Source: Micromonospora sp. PLK6-60 (GTDB lineage Bacteria > Actinomycetota > Actinomycetes > Mycobacteriales > Micromonosporaceae). Taken from it: DNA of 64,000 bases. Under the pieces are notes generated by a model that saw nothing but the letters and a program-made list of their open reading frames with translations, had not been told where the DNA came from and searched no databases. Below are positions 7,986 through 15,635 of this stretch, in pieces. The DNA lies in the NCBI RefSeq assembly GCF_019890675.1, contig NZ_JAIOAA010000020.1, forward strand, positions 1 to 64,000, in the 5' to 3' direction. Each line of letters starts with the position of its first letter. Within the stretch, counting starts at the first letter, position 1. The position numbers and the translations under genes are program-made.

Positions 7986-8109
7986 CCTTTGCTCTGCTGC
8001 CGCCCAGGCAACAGTCACGCAGCGCAACGCCCCCGCGCGGAACAGCCCGTCCACGCTCCGCGTTCTCGCAGCTCAACGCGGTGTTGCGCCCAGGGCAGCA
8101 GAGCAAAGG
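7986..8109. repeat. 124-bp element bounded by 16-bp perfect inverted repeats
   Basis: CCTTTGCTCTGCTGCC at 7986-8001 is mirrored by GGCAGCAGAGCAAAGG at 8094-8109. Inside, GCGCAACGC and GCGGTGTTGCGC can pair further. It could be a miniature non-autonomous element or a structured RNA. The rest of the 7573-8402 gap shows no supportable gene. Confidence 0.65.
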
Positions 8110-8402
8110 CAACCAGGCGGGGTGGGTGCGGTCGGCGGGCCACCACGATGTGTCACCAACACGATCGGTCACCAGCGCGATGGGGGCGCTGGGCGGGACC
8201 GCCGGCACGGCGGGGCGAGTGTTGGACGATTTCCAGCAGGCCCGGCGGCGTTGGACGGATGGTCAGCACGATCGGCGCGACGCTCGGCGAGGGCGCTCCC
8301 GGGGTGGGCCGAAAGCCACTGGCAACCCGCGCCGCGACGCCCGGGGCGCCCGCCTTTCCCGAGCCGCGGGTGGCCGGCCGGGCCGGGGGTTACGGTGGCC
8401 GG

Positions 8403-9092
8403 ATGCGTGCCGTACCGGGATGGGCGGTGGGAGCGGCGGCGGCCGCGCCGGTCCTGCTGGCCGGCGGGTGGACGGTGGCCGGCGCCCGGCAACCCCCGGG
8501 GTACGACCCGGTCCGCGACACCATCAGCGAGCTGGCCGGGCGGGAGGCGACCGACCCGTGGATCATGACGGGCTGCCTGGTGCTGCTCGGTTGCTGTTAC
8601 CTCGGCACCGCGCTGGTCCTGCACGCGGCCGGGCTGCCCAGCCGGTTCCTGCTCGCGGTCGGTGGCGTGGCCACCATCGCGCTGATCGCGGTGCCGCGCC
8701 CGAAGGTGGGCGGCTCCCTCGGCCACGGTGTGGTGGCGACGGTGGCCGTGCTCGCCCTGGCGCTCTGGCCGGCAGGTTCGGCGCTGCTGCTGCCCCGCGG
8801 ACCGGACCGGCGGCATCCGGCCGGGGCCGAGGTGCCGTGGGCGTTCCGCCGGCCGGTGGCGTTGACCGTGACGGCGCTGCTGCTGGCTCTGTTCGTCTGG
8901 TGCGCCGTCGAGGTGACCGGCGGTTCGCGTACCGGGCTGGCCGAACGGATCACCGCGCTGGCGGCCGCCGGGTGGCCGCTGCTCGCGGTGCTCTCCGCTC
9001 GGCGGGCCCGCTCACCCGGGCCCGAACGGGCAGGGCCGCCGGTCAGGCCGGATCCGCCGGTCGGTCCGGGTCGGCCGGGAACAGGCGGCTGA
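8403..9092 (+). CDS. DUF998-like integral membrane protein
   Basis: A 229-residue protein with about six hydrophobic helices. It starts with one (VGAAAAAPVLLAGGWTVAGA) and carries the family-like stretch YDPVRDTISELAGREA after helix 1, seen in DUF998 membrane proteins. Molecular function is unknown. The ATG at 8403 has GGTGG-rich sequence upstream and begins immediately before the first helix; the open frame extends further upstream only by GC bias. The last 30 residues are a Pro/Gly-rich cytoplasmic tail. The gene stands alone between a non-coding repeat region and a convergent protease gene, with a strong hairpin after it. Confidence 0.75.
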   Translation: MRAVPGWAVGAAAAAPVLLAGGWTVAGARQPPGYDPVRDTISELAGREATDPWIMTGCLVLLGCCYLGTALVLHAAGLPSRFLLAVGGVATIALIAVPRPKVGGSLGHGVVATVAVLALALWPAGSALLLPRGPDRRHPAGAEVPWAFRRPVALTVTALLLALFVWCAVEVTGGSRTGLAERITALAAAGWPLLAVLSARRARSPGPERAGPPVRPDPPVGPGRPGTGG

Positions 9093-9134
9093 GCTCCGCC
9101 CGAGCAGCCTCCGCGTCCCGAGGTGGTACGTGCG

Positions 9135-9166
9135 GAGCGGGCCGCCGGTCGCCCGGCGGCCCGCTC
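9135..9166. terminator. Bidirectional terminator hairpin
   Basis: A perfect 14-bp stem (GAGCGGGCCGCCGG with its mirror) and 4-nt loop sits between the convergent DUF998-like and protease genes. It is placed to end both transcripts. Confidence 0.8.
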
Positions 9167-9179
9167 TGCAGGGGTTGGC

Positions 9180-10238
9180 TCAGTAGACGCTGACGCCGTA
9201 GACGCTGAGCGCCTCGGTGACCGGCTGGAAGTAGGTGGTGCCGCCGCTGCTGCAGTTGCCGCTGCCGCCGGAGGTGAGGCCCAGGGCGGTGGTGCCGGCG
9301 AACAGCGAGCCGCCGCTGTCACCGGGCTCGGCGCAGACGGTGGTCCGGATCAGGCCCGAGACGCTGCCCTCGGCGTAGTTCACCGTGGCGTTGGTGGCAG
9401 TCACGGTGCCGCTGCGCACCCCGGTGGTGCTGCCCGAGCGGCGCACGGACTGGTTGACGTACGCGTTGCCGGCCGAGGTGATGTCCTGGAAGCTGCCGTT
9501 GTAGAGGGTGACGTTGCCCGGCTGCACGGTGGTCTGGTTGCTGTACCGCACGATGCCGTAGTCGTTGCCCGGGAAGCTGGTGCCGGCCCGGCTGCCGAGC
9601 AGCGAGGTCTGCGCGGAGTTGCTGTACCAGCTGGACGAGATGTTGGTGCAGTGCCCGGCGGTGAGGAAGTAGTAGACGCCGGAGCTGCTGCGGACGTTGA
9701 AGCCGAGCGAGCAGCGGCCGCCGCCACCGGCGTAGATGGCGTTGCCGCCGGAGATCCGGGTGCTCAGCACGCCGGTCTCGGCCTCGATGCGGACCGCGCC
9801 GCCGGCCCGGGCGGCGGCGGCCTTGACCCGCTCCAGCTTGGCGCCGGTGACGGTGCTGTCGACGGAGACGACGACCTGGTTGGTGGCCGCGTCGGTCCAC
9901 CACGCGGTGCCGGGGATCTTGGCGGAGCGCTCCAGCTCCGCGGTGGCCCTGGCCAGCACGGCGGCGCCGCGGGTGACGAGCTTGGCGGTGGCGCCGGCGG
10001 CCCGGACCTGGCGGGCGGCGGCGGCGTCGGTGACGGCCACGACCATCTTGCCACTGGTGTCGGCGTACGTGCCGGCGGCGCGGTCGCCCAGGCGCTCGGC
10101 CAGGGTGGCGGCCGCGTCGGGCGAGGCGGGGGATGCGGGCGCGGCCTGGGCGGGGGCACCCAGCAGTGAACCGGCGACCAGGGTTCCGGCGACGGCGACG
10201 GTGACGGCGCGGCGGAGCGATGACCTCGTGGGTCGCAT
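9180..10238 (-). CDS. Secreted streptogrisin-like (S1E / alpha-lytic) serine protease precursor
   Basis: An extracellular chymotrypsin-fold protease of 352 residues made as a preproprotein. It has a signal peptide (residues 1 to about 33, RRAVTVAVAGTLVAGSLLGA then APAQA cleavage context). A pro-domain of the alpha-lytic type (about 34-165) folds the enzyme and is removed. The mature domain begins near ISGGNAIYAG. The catalytic triad is visible as His in TAGHC, Asp in NDYGIVRY and Ser in GDSGGSLF. Three Cys pairs are plausible (GRCSLGF with GHC, VCAEPGD with GNCSSGG). There is no C-terminal binding domain. It is transcribed divergently from a secreted SGNH hydrolase, a secretome pair. Confidence 0.93.
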   Translation of the reverse strand: MRPTRSSLRRAVTVAVAGTLVAGSLLGAPAQAAPASPASPDAAATLAERLGDRAAGTYADTSGKMVVAVTDAAAARQVRAAGATAKLVTRGAAVLARATAELERSAKIPGTAWWTDAATNQVVVSVDSTVTGAKLERVKAAAARAGGAVRIEAETGVLSTRISGGNAIYAGGGGRCSLGFNVRSSSGVYYFLTAGHCTNISSSWYSNSAQTSLLGSRAGTSFPGNDYGIVRYSNQTTVQPGNVTLYNGSFQDITSAGNAYVNQSVRRSGSTTGVRSGTVTATNATVNYAEGSVSGLIRTTVCAEPGDSGGSLFAGTTALGLTSGGSGNCSSGGTTYFQPVTEALSVYGVSVY

Positions 10239-10486
10239 GTAACGGCCTCCCGGATGGGGATGGGGCGGCCCGGCCGAACGGCCGAGCCTCGGGCTACCCG
10301 ACCGACCTGGGGGAAGTCGGCCGAGTGACTGAAGTATTCACATACTTAAGATCCTAGGCAAGACCTGGTTTTGCCCGAATTCACCCGAGGCTCCGTGGTA
10401 ACCGGCCGGCAACATTGTGGACACAGATGCGCGTCTATATGCTCCGCTCACCGCCGCTGTCCGGCACTCGCGACCCGGAGGCCACC
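10239..10486. promoter_or_regulatory. Divergent promoter region of protease and SGNH hydrolase
   Basis: This 248-bp gap is locally AT-rich. It contains the inverted repeat AAGTAT-TCAC-ATACTT (10332-10347), a candidate operator about 95 bp upstream of the protease start. A weak TTGTGG (10415) and TATATG (10436) pair precedes the hydrolase, but the 15-bp spacing is short. No transcription start can be fixed by reading alone. Confidence 0.4.
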
Positions 10487-11317
10487 ATGCTCCTCGTCCG
10501 ACGCGCGCTCGCCACGATCGCCAGCGCCACCGCCCTCGTCACGCTCGCCGCCGGCCCCGCCACGGCCGCCGTCACCCCGCCACCCAACTCGATGGCCAGC
10601 ATGGGTGACTCGATCACCCGAGGCTTCAACGCCTGCGGCTGGTACTCCGACTGCACCTCACGGTCGTTCAGCACCGGCGACTACGCCAGCGTGAACAGCC
10701 ACTACCTGCGCATCCGCGCGGTCAACCCGAACATCCAGGGCCGCAACTACAACGACGCCCGCAGCGGCGCCAAGTCCGCCGACATGTACGGCCAGGCCGG
10801 CACCGCGGTCAGCCAGAACGTCGACTACGTCACCATGCTGATCGGGGCCAACGACGCCTGCACCGGGTCGGAGTCCACCATGACCTCGGTGACCACGTTC
10901 CGGGCCAACGTCGACAGCGCGCTCAACCGGCTCAAGGCCGGTCTGCCCGCCGCCCGGGTCGCCGTGCTCAGCATCCCGGACATCCAACGCCTCTGGTTCG
11001 TCGGCAAGGACAGCGGCAGCGCCCGCTCGGCCTGGTCGCTCTTCGGCATCTGCCAGTCGATGCTGGCCAACCCGACCTCCACCAGTCAGGCGGACGTCGA
11101 CCGGCGGGCCCGGGTCCGGCAGCGGGTGATCGACTTCAACACCCAGCTCGCACAGGCCTGCGCCGCGTACGGCGCCAACTGCGACTTCGACGACAACGCG
11201 GTGTTCAACTACCCGTTCGTGCTGAGCCAGGTTTCCACCTGGGACTACTTCCACCCGAACACCAGCGGTCAGGCGGTGCTGGCGAACATCTCGTACGCCA
11301 ACGGCTTCCGCTGGTAG
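10487..11317 (+). CDS. Secreted SGNH/GDSL-family hydrolase
   Basis: A 276-residue extracellular esterase/lipase-like protein. The ATG at 10487 has GGAGG 5 nt upstream and gives a clean signal peptide (LLVRRALATIASATALVTLA, AAA-type cleavage near residue 26). SGNH blocks are present: block I MGDSITRG with the nucleophile Ser, block III GAND with the oxyanion Asn, and block V DYFHPN with catalytic Asp and His. Cys residues (NACGWYSDC, NDAC, GICQ, ACAAYGANC) suggest disulfides, as expected for a secreted enzyme. The substrate is unknown (lipid, acetylated polysaccharide or similar). It is divergent from the streptogrisin-like protease and convergent with the desaturase. Confidence 0.9.
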   Translation: MLLVRRALATIASATALVTLAAGPATAAVTPPPNSMASMGDSITRGFNACGWYSDCTSRSFSTGDYASVNSHYLRIRAVNPNIQGRNYNDARSGAKSADMYGQAGTAVSQNVDYVTMLIGANDACTGSESTMTSVTTFRANVDSALNRLKAGLPAARVAVLSIPDIQRLWFVGKDSGSARSAWSLFGICQSMLANPTSTSQADVDRRARVRQRVIDFNTQLAQACAAYGANCDFDDNAVFNYPFVLSQVSTWDYFHPNTSGQAVLANISYANGFRW

Positions 11318-11331
11318 CCGGAGCCCGGAGT

Positions 11332-11385
11332 GTTAACAGGGGGCCCCTCCTCTACCGGAAACGTTAAGAAGGGGCCCCTCCTTAC
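11332..11385. repeat. GTTAAC/GGGGCCCC repeat, copy B
   Basis: Two direct half-units, GTTAACAGGGGGCCCCTCCT and GTTAAGAAGGGGCCCCTCCT, are separated by a short linker (CTACCGGAAAC). The distal end CCTTAC provides, on the opposite strand, the TAA stop of the desaturase gene (11382-11384). It lies between convergent genes. Confidence 0.8.
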
Positions 11386-12317
11386 GCGCGGGCGGCGAGC
11401 CGGGCGGCGCGGGCGGCGCGCTTCTCCTCGAAGCGGGCGGCCTGCCCGTCCAGGGTGTCGAGGTGGGCGGCGATCTGGTCGCGGGCGGCCTCGCCGTCGC
11501 CGTCCAGGCCGGGCACGTCGAACACGTTCCACTGGCGCAGCACCGGCACGACCACCTCGTCGCGGTGCTGGCGCAGGTCGTAGATGCCGGCCAGGGCGAT
11601 CGCCACCGACTTGCGGGCGAACCCCTCGATGCCGACGCCGGGCATCTGGAAGTCGGCCAGCACGTCGGCCACCGCCCGCATCGCCTGGCTCGGGGCCAGC
11701 TCGAACGCCGCGCCGAGCAGGTTGCGGTAGAAGACCATGTGCAGGTTCTCGTCGGCGGCCACCCGGGCCAGCAGCGCCTCGCACGCCGGGTCGCCGGTGG
11801 CCCGGCCCGTGTTGCGGTGCGAGATCCGGGTGGCCAGCTCCTGGAACGACACGTACGCCAGGGAGTGCAGCACCTCGTCGCCGTGCGCGTTGACGTAGCC
11901 CTCGGTCATGTGGGTCATCCGGGCCCGCTCCAGGGCCACCGGGTCCACCGCCCGGGTCACCGTCAGGTAGTCCCGGATGGCGGTGCCGTGCCGGCCCTCC
12001 TCGGCCGTCCACCGGTGCACCCAGGTCCCCCAGGCGCCGTCCCGGCCGAACAGGGTGGCGATCTCGTGGTGGTACGAGGGCAGGTTGTCCTCGGTGAGCA
12101 GGTTGACGATCAGCGCCGTGCGGGCCACGTCCGGGATGGTCGAGTCGGTCTCGGCCCACGCCTCGCCGCCGAGCGGACCGTCGAAGGTGCGCCCCTCGCT
12201 CCACGGGACGTACTCGTGGGGGAACCACTCCTTGGCCAGGGTCAGGTGGCGGTCGAGATTCTTCTCGACCACCGGCTCCAGCTCGATGAGCAGCGCGGTC
12301 TGGCTCAGCACGGTCAC
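11382..12317 (-). CDS. Acyl-ACP desaturase (DesA/stearoyl-ACP desaturase family)
   Basis: A soluble ferritin-like di-iron enzyme that introduces a double bond into ACP-bound fatty acids, tuning membrane fluidity. It has 311 residues. Iron ligands are visible: TEDNLPSYH, EEGRH (about residue 105), FQELATRISHR and DENLH (about 190). The GTG at 12317 has GGGAGG 6 nt upstream and yields the typical LLIELEPVVEKNLDRH N-terminus. Directly upstream of the ribosome binding site is a 29-bp perfect dyad, a likely operator for a TetR-type lipid regulator. The TAA stop lies inside repeat copy B. Electron donors (ferredoxin, reductase) are not encoded nearby. Confidence 0.9.
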   Translation of the reverse strand: MTVLSQTALLIELEPVVEKNLDRHLTLAKEWFPHEYVPWSEGRTFDGPLGGEAWAETDSTIPDVARTALIVNLLTEDNLPSYHHEIATLFGRDGAWGTWVHRWTAEEGRHGTAIRDYLTVTRAVDPVALERARMTHMTEGYVNAHGDEVLHSLAYVSFQELATRISHRNTGRATGDPACEALLARVAADENLHMVFYRNLLGAAFELAPSQAMRAVADVLADFQMPGVGIEGFARKSVAIALAGIYDLRQHRDEVVVPVLRQWNVFDVPGLDGDGEAARDQIAAHLDTLDGQAARFEEKRAARAARLAARA

Positions 12318-12327
12318 AGAGACCTCC

Positions 12328-12356
12328 CTACGGTGGCGTAACTTACGCCACCGTAG
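12328..12356. promoter_or_regulatory. 29-bp perfect dyad upstream of desaturase
   Basis: CTACGGTGGCGTAA, one central base, then TTACGCCACCGTAG. It lies immediately 5' of the desaturase ribosome binding site and 32 bp after the hisS stop. The length and symmetry fit a TetR-family operator repressing the desaturase. It could alternatively act as a hisS terminator hairpin, but no U-tract follows. Confidence 0.65.
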
Positions 12357-12388
12357 GTCTTTCCCGGCGTACGCGCGAGTAATGCGCC

Positions 12389-13711
12389 TCAGCTCACCAG
12401 CGGCTTCAGGTCGGCCCGGGGCGGCGTCCACTCCCCCGCCGCCGCGGCGACCTGCTCACCGGAGCGGATGTCCTTGACCTCGTCGCCCTCGGCCCCGGGG
12501 AACCAGACGTACGGGATGCCGCGCCGCTCGGCGTACCGGATCTGCTTGCCGAACTTGGCCGCGGTCGGTGACACCTCGGTGGGCACCCCCCGCGAGCGCA
12601 GCGCCTCGGCGACGGCGTTGCTGGCCGCCCGCTCCTCCTCGGTGCCGACCGCGACCAGCACGCAGGTCGGCACGCTGCGGGACACCGACAGCGCGCCGGC
12701 GCCGAAGAGCAGCCCGAGCAGCCGGGTCACCCCGATCGAGATGCCCACCCCCGGGAAGCTGACGTTGCCGGCGCTGGCCAGGTTGTCGTACCGGCCGCCG
12801 GAGCAGATCGAGCCGAACCGCTCGTAGCCCACCAGCTGCGTCTCGTAGACGGTGCCGGTGTAGTAGTCCAGGCCCCGGGCGATGCGCAGGTCCGCGACGC
12901 AGAGCCCCGGCGAGTGCGCCGCGGCGGTCTCCACCACCGCGGTCAGCTCGGCGACCCCCTCGTCGAGCAGCGGGTCGCGCACCCCGAGGGCGCGCACCGC
13001 GTCGGCGAAGGAGGCGTCCGGGGCGGAGATCTCGGCCAGCGCCAGGCACGCCTTCGCCTGCGCCTCGCTCGCCCCGGCCGTCTCGGCCAGCAGCTCGGCC
13101 ACCTTCGCCGGGCCGATCTTGTCGAGCTTGTCGACCGCGCGCAGCGCGGCCTCCGGGTCGGTCAGCCCGATGCCCCGGTAGAAGCCCTCGCAGATCTTGC
13201 GGTTGTTGACCTGGATGCGGACCGGCGGGATGGGCAGCGAGCGCAGCGCGTCGCCGATCACCAGCGGCATCTCCGCCTCGTAGTGGGCCGGCAGGGTGTC
13301 CCGGTCGACGATGTCGATGTCGGCCTGGAGGAACTCCCGGTAGCGCCCCTCCTGCGGGCGCTCGCCCCGCCACACCTTCTGGATCTGGTAGCGGCGGAAC
13401 GGGAACTGCAACTTGCCGGCGTTCTCCAGCACGTACCGGGCGAACGGCACGGTCAGGTCGAAGTGCAGGCCGAGCGCGTCGTCGCCGGCCGGACCGTCGG
13501 CGTCGGCCTGCAACCGGCGCAGCAGGTAGACCTCCTTGGAGGTCTCCCCCTTGCGCAGCAGCTGGTCGAGGGGCTCGACCGAGCGGGTCTCCAGCGGCGC
13601 GAAGCCGTACAGCTCGAAGGTCTGCCGGATGCGGTCGAGCACGAACTGCTCGATCATCCGCTGCGCCGGCGTCCACTCGGGGAAGCCGGAGATGGGCGTG
13701 GGCTTGCTCAT
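12389..13711 (-). CDS. hisS: Histidyl-tRNA synthetase
   Basis: A class II synthetase charging tRNA-His. It has 440 residues, close to the usual bacterial length. The N-terminus MSKPTPISGFPEWTP precedes motif 1 (MIEQFVLDRIRQTFELYGF). Motif 2 is around FRRYQIQKVWRGERPQEGRY, with the histidine-binding HisA signature ARGLDYYTGTVYE (about 285-297). The C-terminal anticodon-binding domain starts near PTCVLVAVG. The ATG at 13711 has GGAG about 6 nt upstream. It sits 51 bp downstream of the MBL-fold gene on the same strand, an order conserved in actinobacteria, so the two are probably cotranscribed. Confidence 0.97.
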   Translation of the reverse strand: MSKPTPISGFPEWTPAQRMIEQFVLDRIRQTFELYGFAPLETRSVEPLDQLLRKGETSKEVYLLRRLQADADGPAGDDALGLHFDLTVPFARYVLENAGKLQFPFRRYQIQKVWRGERPQEGRYREFLQADIDIVDRDTLPAHYEAEMPLVIGDALRSLPIPPVRIQVNNRKICEGFYRGIGLTDPEAALRAVDKLDKIGPAKVAELLAETAGASEAQAKACLALAEISAPDASFADAVRALGVRDPLLDEGVAELTAVVETAAAHSPGLCVADLRIARGLDYYTGTVYETQLVGYERFGSICSGGRYDNLASAGNVSFPGVGISIGVTRLLGLLFGAGALSVSRSVPTCVLVAVGTEEERAASNAVAEALRSRGVPTEVSPTAAKFGKQIRYAERRGIPYVWFPGAEGDEVKDIRSGEQVAAAAGEWTPPRADLKPLVS

Positions 13712-13762
13712 GATGCTCCTTCAGCGCCCGCGCCACCGGCGCGGGAAGGTCGAGGGCGGCGG

Positions 13763-14482
13763 CTACAGGCCGCGGGTGGGCGCGGCCGGGCGCGCGTCGC
13801 CGGTCCCCGCCACCTCGAGCAGGTACGGGTTGGTCGCGCGCTCGCGGCCGATGGTGGTCGCGGGGCCGTGGCCGGGCAGGACGACCGTGTCGTCGGCCAG
13901 CGGGAGAACCTTGTCCCGGAGGCTGGTGAGCATGCGGGGCATGCTGCCGCCCGGCAGGTCGGTGCGGCCGATGGACCCGGCGAAGAGCACGTCACCGGAG
14001 AGGCAGAGCTGCTCGGCCTCCCAGGGCGAGCCGGCGCCGGGCATCCGGAACAGCACCGACCCGCCGGTATGGCCCGGGGCGTGGTCGACGGTGATCTCCA
14101 GGCCCGCCATCCGGAGCACGGCCCCGTCGGTCAGCTCGGCCACGTCGTCGGGCTCGGTGTACGGCAGCCGGCCGCCGAAGAGCTGGCTGAGGTCCATCGA
14201 GAGCGCCTTGCCCGGGTCGGCCAGCATCTCCCGGTCGTCCGGGTGCAGGTACGCGGTGATGCCGCGCGCCCCGCAGACCGGGGCGACGGAGAAGGTGTGG
14301 TCCAGGTGCCCGTGGGTGAGCAGCACGGCGGCCGGGTGCAGGCGGTGCTCGGCGAGCACGGCGTCGAGACGGTCCAGCACCCCGATCCCCGGGTCGACCA
14401 CCACGCACTGCTCCCCCGGCGCGGTGGCCAGCACGTAGCAGTTGGTGCCGAAGGCGTCCGCGGGAAAGCCGGCCACGAGCAC
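13763..14482 (-). CDS. Metallo-beta-lactamase-fold hydrolase (glyoxalase II-like)
   Basis: A 239-residue MBL-fold metal hydrolase. The metal-binding motif LTHGHLDH lies at about residues 58-65. Further ligands are the His in DHAPGHTGG, the Asp in LSGDVLFAGSIG and the His in LPGHGPATT. This arrangement matches glyoxalase II-like thioester hydrolases rather than antibiotic beta-lactamases. The GTG at 14482 follows GGGGAG by 5 nt; longer frames lack a ribosome binding site. In many actinobacteria a homologue lies next to hisS and rel, as here, but its physiological substrate is not established. Confidence 0.85.
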   Translation of the reverse strand: MLVAGFPADAFGTNCYVLATAPGEQCVVVDPGIGVLDRLDAVLAEHRLHPAAVLLTHGHLDHTFSVAPVCGARGITAYLHPDDREMLADPGKALSMDLSQLFGGRLPYTEPDDVAELTDGAVLRMAGLEITVDHAPGHTGGSVLFRMPGAGSPWEAEQLCLSGDVLFAGSIGRTDLPGGSMPRMLTSLRDKVLPLADDTVVLPGHGPATTIGRERATNPYLLEVAGTGDARPAAPTRGL

Positions 14483-14699
14483 GTCCGCTCCCCTTCCGAT
14501 TCCGAGTCGAGCTGTCACCAGCGTCGTCGCGCTGCCGTCTGCGTCCAGCAGCCTATCGGCAAGCCTGCGCCGACCTCGTACCACTTTCCCAGTCGCTACC
14601 CGTACACTCTGGCGGGCGTGTGGCGTGGCGCACTCGGCCCCCGACGGGCGCGAACGCCCGACCGCCGGTGACGACCAGGGTAGAGGAAGGGGAGCACGC

Positions 14700-15578
14700 G
14701 TGGCTTCCAGCAGGGACCGGCAGCGCAGACTGGCGCGGGAGAAGCTCGACCGGCAGTTGGCCCGACGGGCCGCCGCCGCCCGCCGCCGTCGGCGGATCCA
14801 GGCCGGCGTGGGCGCGGCAGCGGTGCTCATCCTGGTGATCGCGGGCGCGGCCTGGGGCATCGGCGCCTTCGACCGCGACCCGGACGAGAAGAAGGCCGCC
14901 GAGGACGTCTGCCTCTGGACGCCGCAGGACGCCGCCGGCAACACCAACCTCAAGGACGTCGGCACCCCGGCCACCACCGGGCTGCCCACCGCCGGCACCC
15001 GGACGATGACCGTCACCACCAACCAGGGCGCCCCGATCACCGCCCAGCTGGACCTGGCCACCGCGCCCTGCGCCGGGGCGAGCATGGCCCACCTGGCCAG
15101 CAAGGCGTTCTACGACAACACCACGTGCCACGAGATCACCGCCGAGGGGGCGCTGCGCTGCGGCGACCCGAGCGGCACCGGGATCGGTGGCCCGGCGTAC
15201 ACCTTCTATGACGAGGACGTGCCGGACCCGGCCCCGTCGGCCAGCGCGGCGCCCGATTCGTCCCCGGCGTACCCGAAGGGCACGGTCGCGATGATCGGCA
15301 ACCCGCCCGGCCAGAACGGCAGCCAGTTCCTGATCTTCTTCAAGGACTTCAACCCGGAGAAGCCGGCGTACTCGATCATCGGGAAGGTCACCGGCGGGCT
15401 CGACACGGTGGAGAAGATCGGTGCCCTGCCGACCGTGGACAATGGTTCCGGGGACAAGGTCAAGCCGAAGACGGACGTGGTGATCCAGAGCCTCACCGTC
15501 AGCGACCCGGACGCGGCGGCGACGACGCCGACCGCCCCGGCCTCCGGCGCCCCCAGCGCCAGCCCCAGCGCCGGCTGA
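14700..15578 (+). CDS. Membrane-anchored cyclophilin-like protein, catalytic Arg missing
   Basis: A 292-residue cyclophilin-family protein with an Arg-rich cytoplasmic N-terminus (about 1-36), one transmembrane helix (about 37-58, VGAAAVLILVIAGAAWGIG) and an extracytoplasmic cyclophilin domain (about 95-275). Where cyclophilins have F-H-R before the CQGGD-like loop, this copy reads TCHEITAEGALRCGD, so the catalytic Arg and the following Gln are absent. GSQFLIFF replaces the usual GSQFFI. It may therefore bind rather than isomerise proline peptides. The Ser/Pro/Ala tail may lie in the cell wall. The GTG at 14700 has GGGGAG 7 nt upstream. It forms a tandem pair with the next gene, probably by duplication. 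Confidence 0.85.
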   Translation: MASSRDRQRRLAREKLDRQLARRAAAARRRRRIQAGVGAAAVLILVIAGAAWGIGAFDRDPDEKKAAEDVCLWTPQDAAGNTNLKDVGTPATTGLPTAGTRTMTVTTNQGAPITAQLDLATAPCAGASMAHLASKAFYDNTTCHEITAEGALRCGDPSGTGIGGPAYTFYDEDVPDPAPSASAAPDSSPAYPKGTVAMIGNPPGQNGSQFLIFFKDFNPEKPAYSIIGKVTGGLDTVEKIGALPTVDNGSGDKVKPKTDVVIQSLTVSDPDAAATTPTAPASGAPSASPSAG

Positions 15579-15635
15579 CCCGGCACCGATCATCTGCGGC
15601 ACCGGCCGCGCCCGAGAAGCCAGGAGGAGTGAAGC

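Noticed and set aside
7619..8011. 130-codon minus-strand frame over the minisatellite
   Set aside because: Its translation is just the repeat in one frame, with no ribosome binding site or family resemblance.
13763..14482. Antibiotic beta-lactamase
   Set aside because: The MBL-fold protein has no signal peptide and its metal motifs and hisS neighbourhood match glyoxalase II-like hydrolases.
12914..14671. Long plus-strand frames opposite hisS and the MBL gene
   Set aside because: They are antisense shadows with Arg/Gly/His-biased composition and no start signals.
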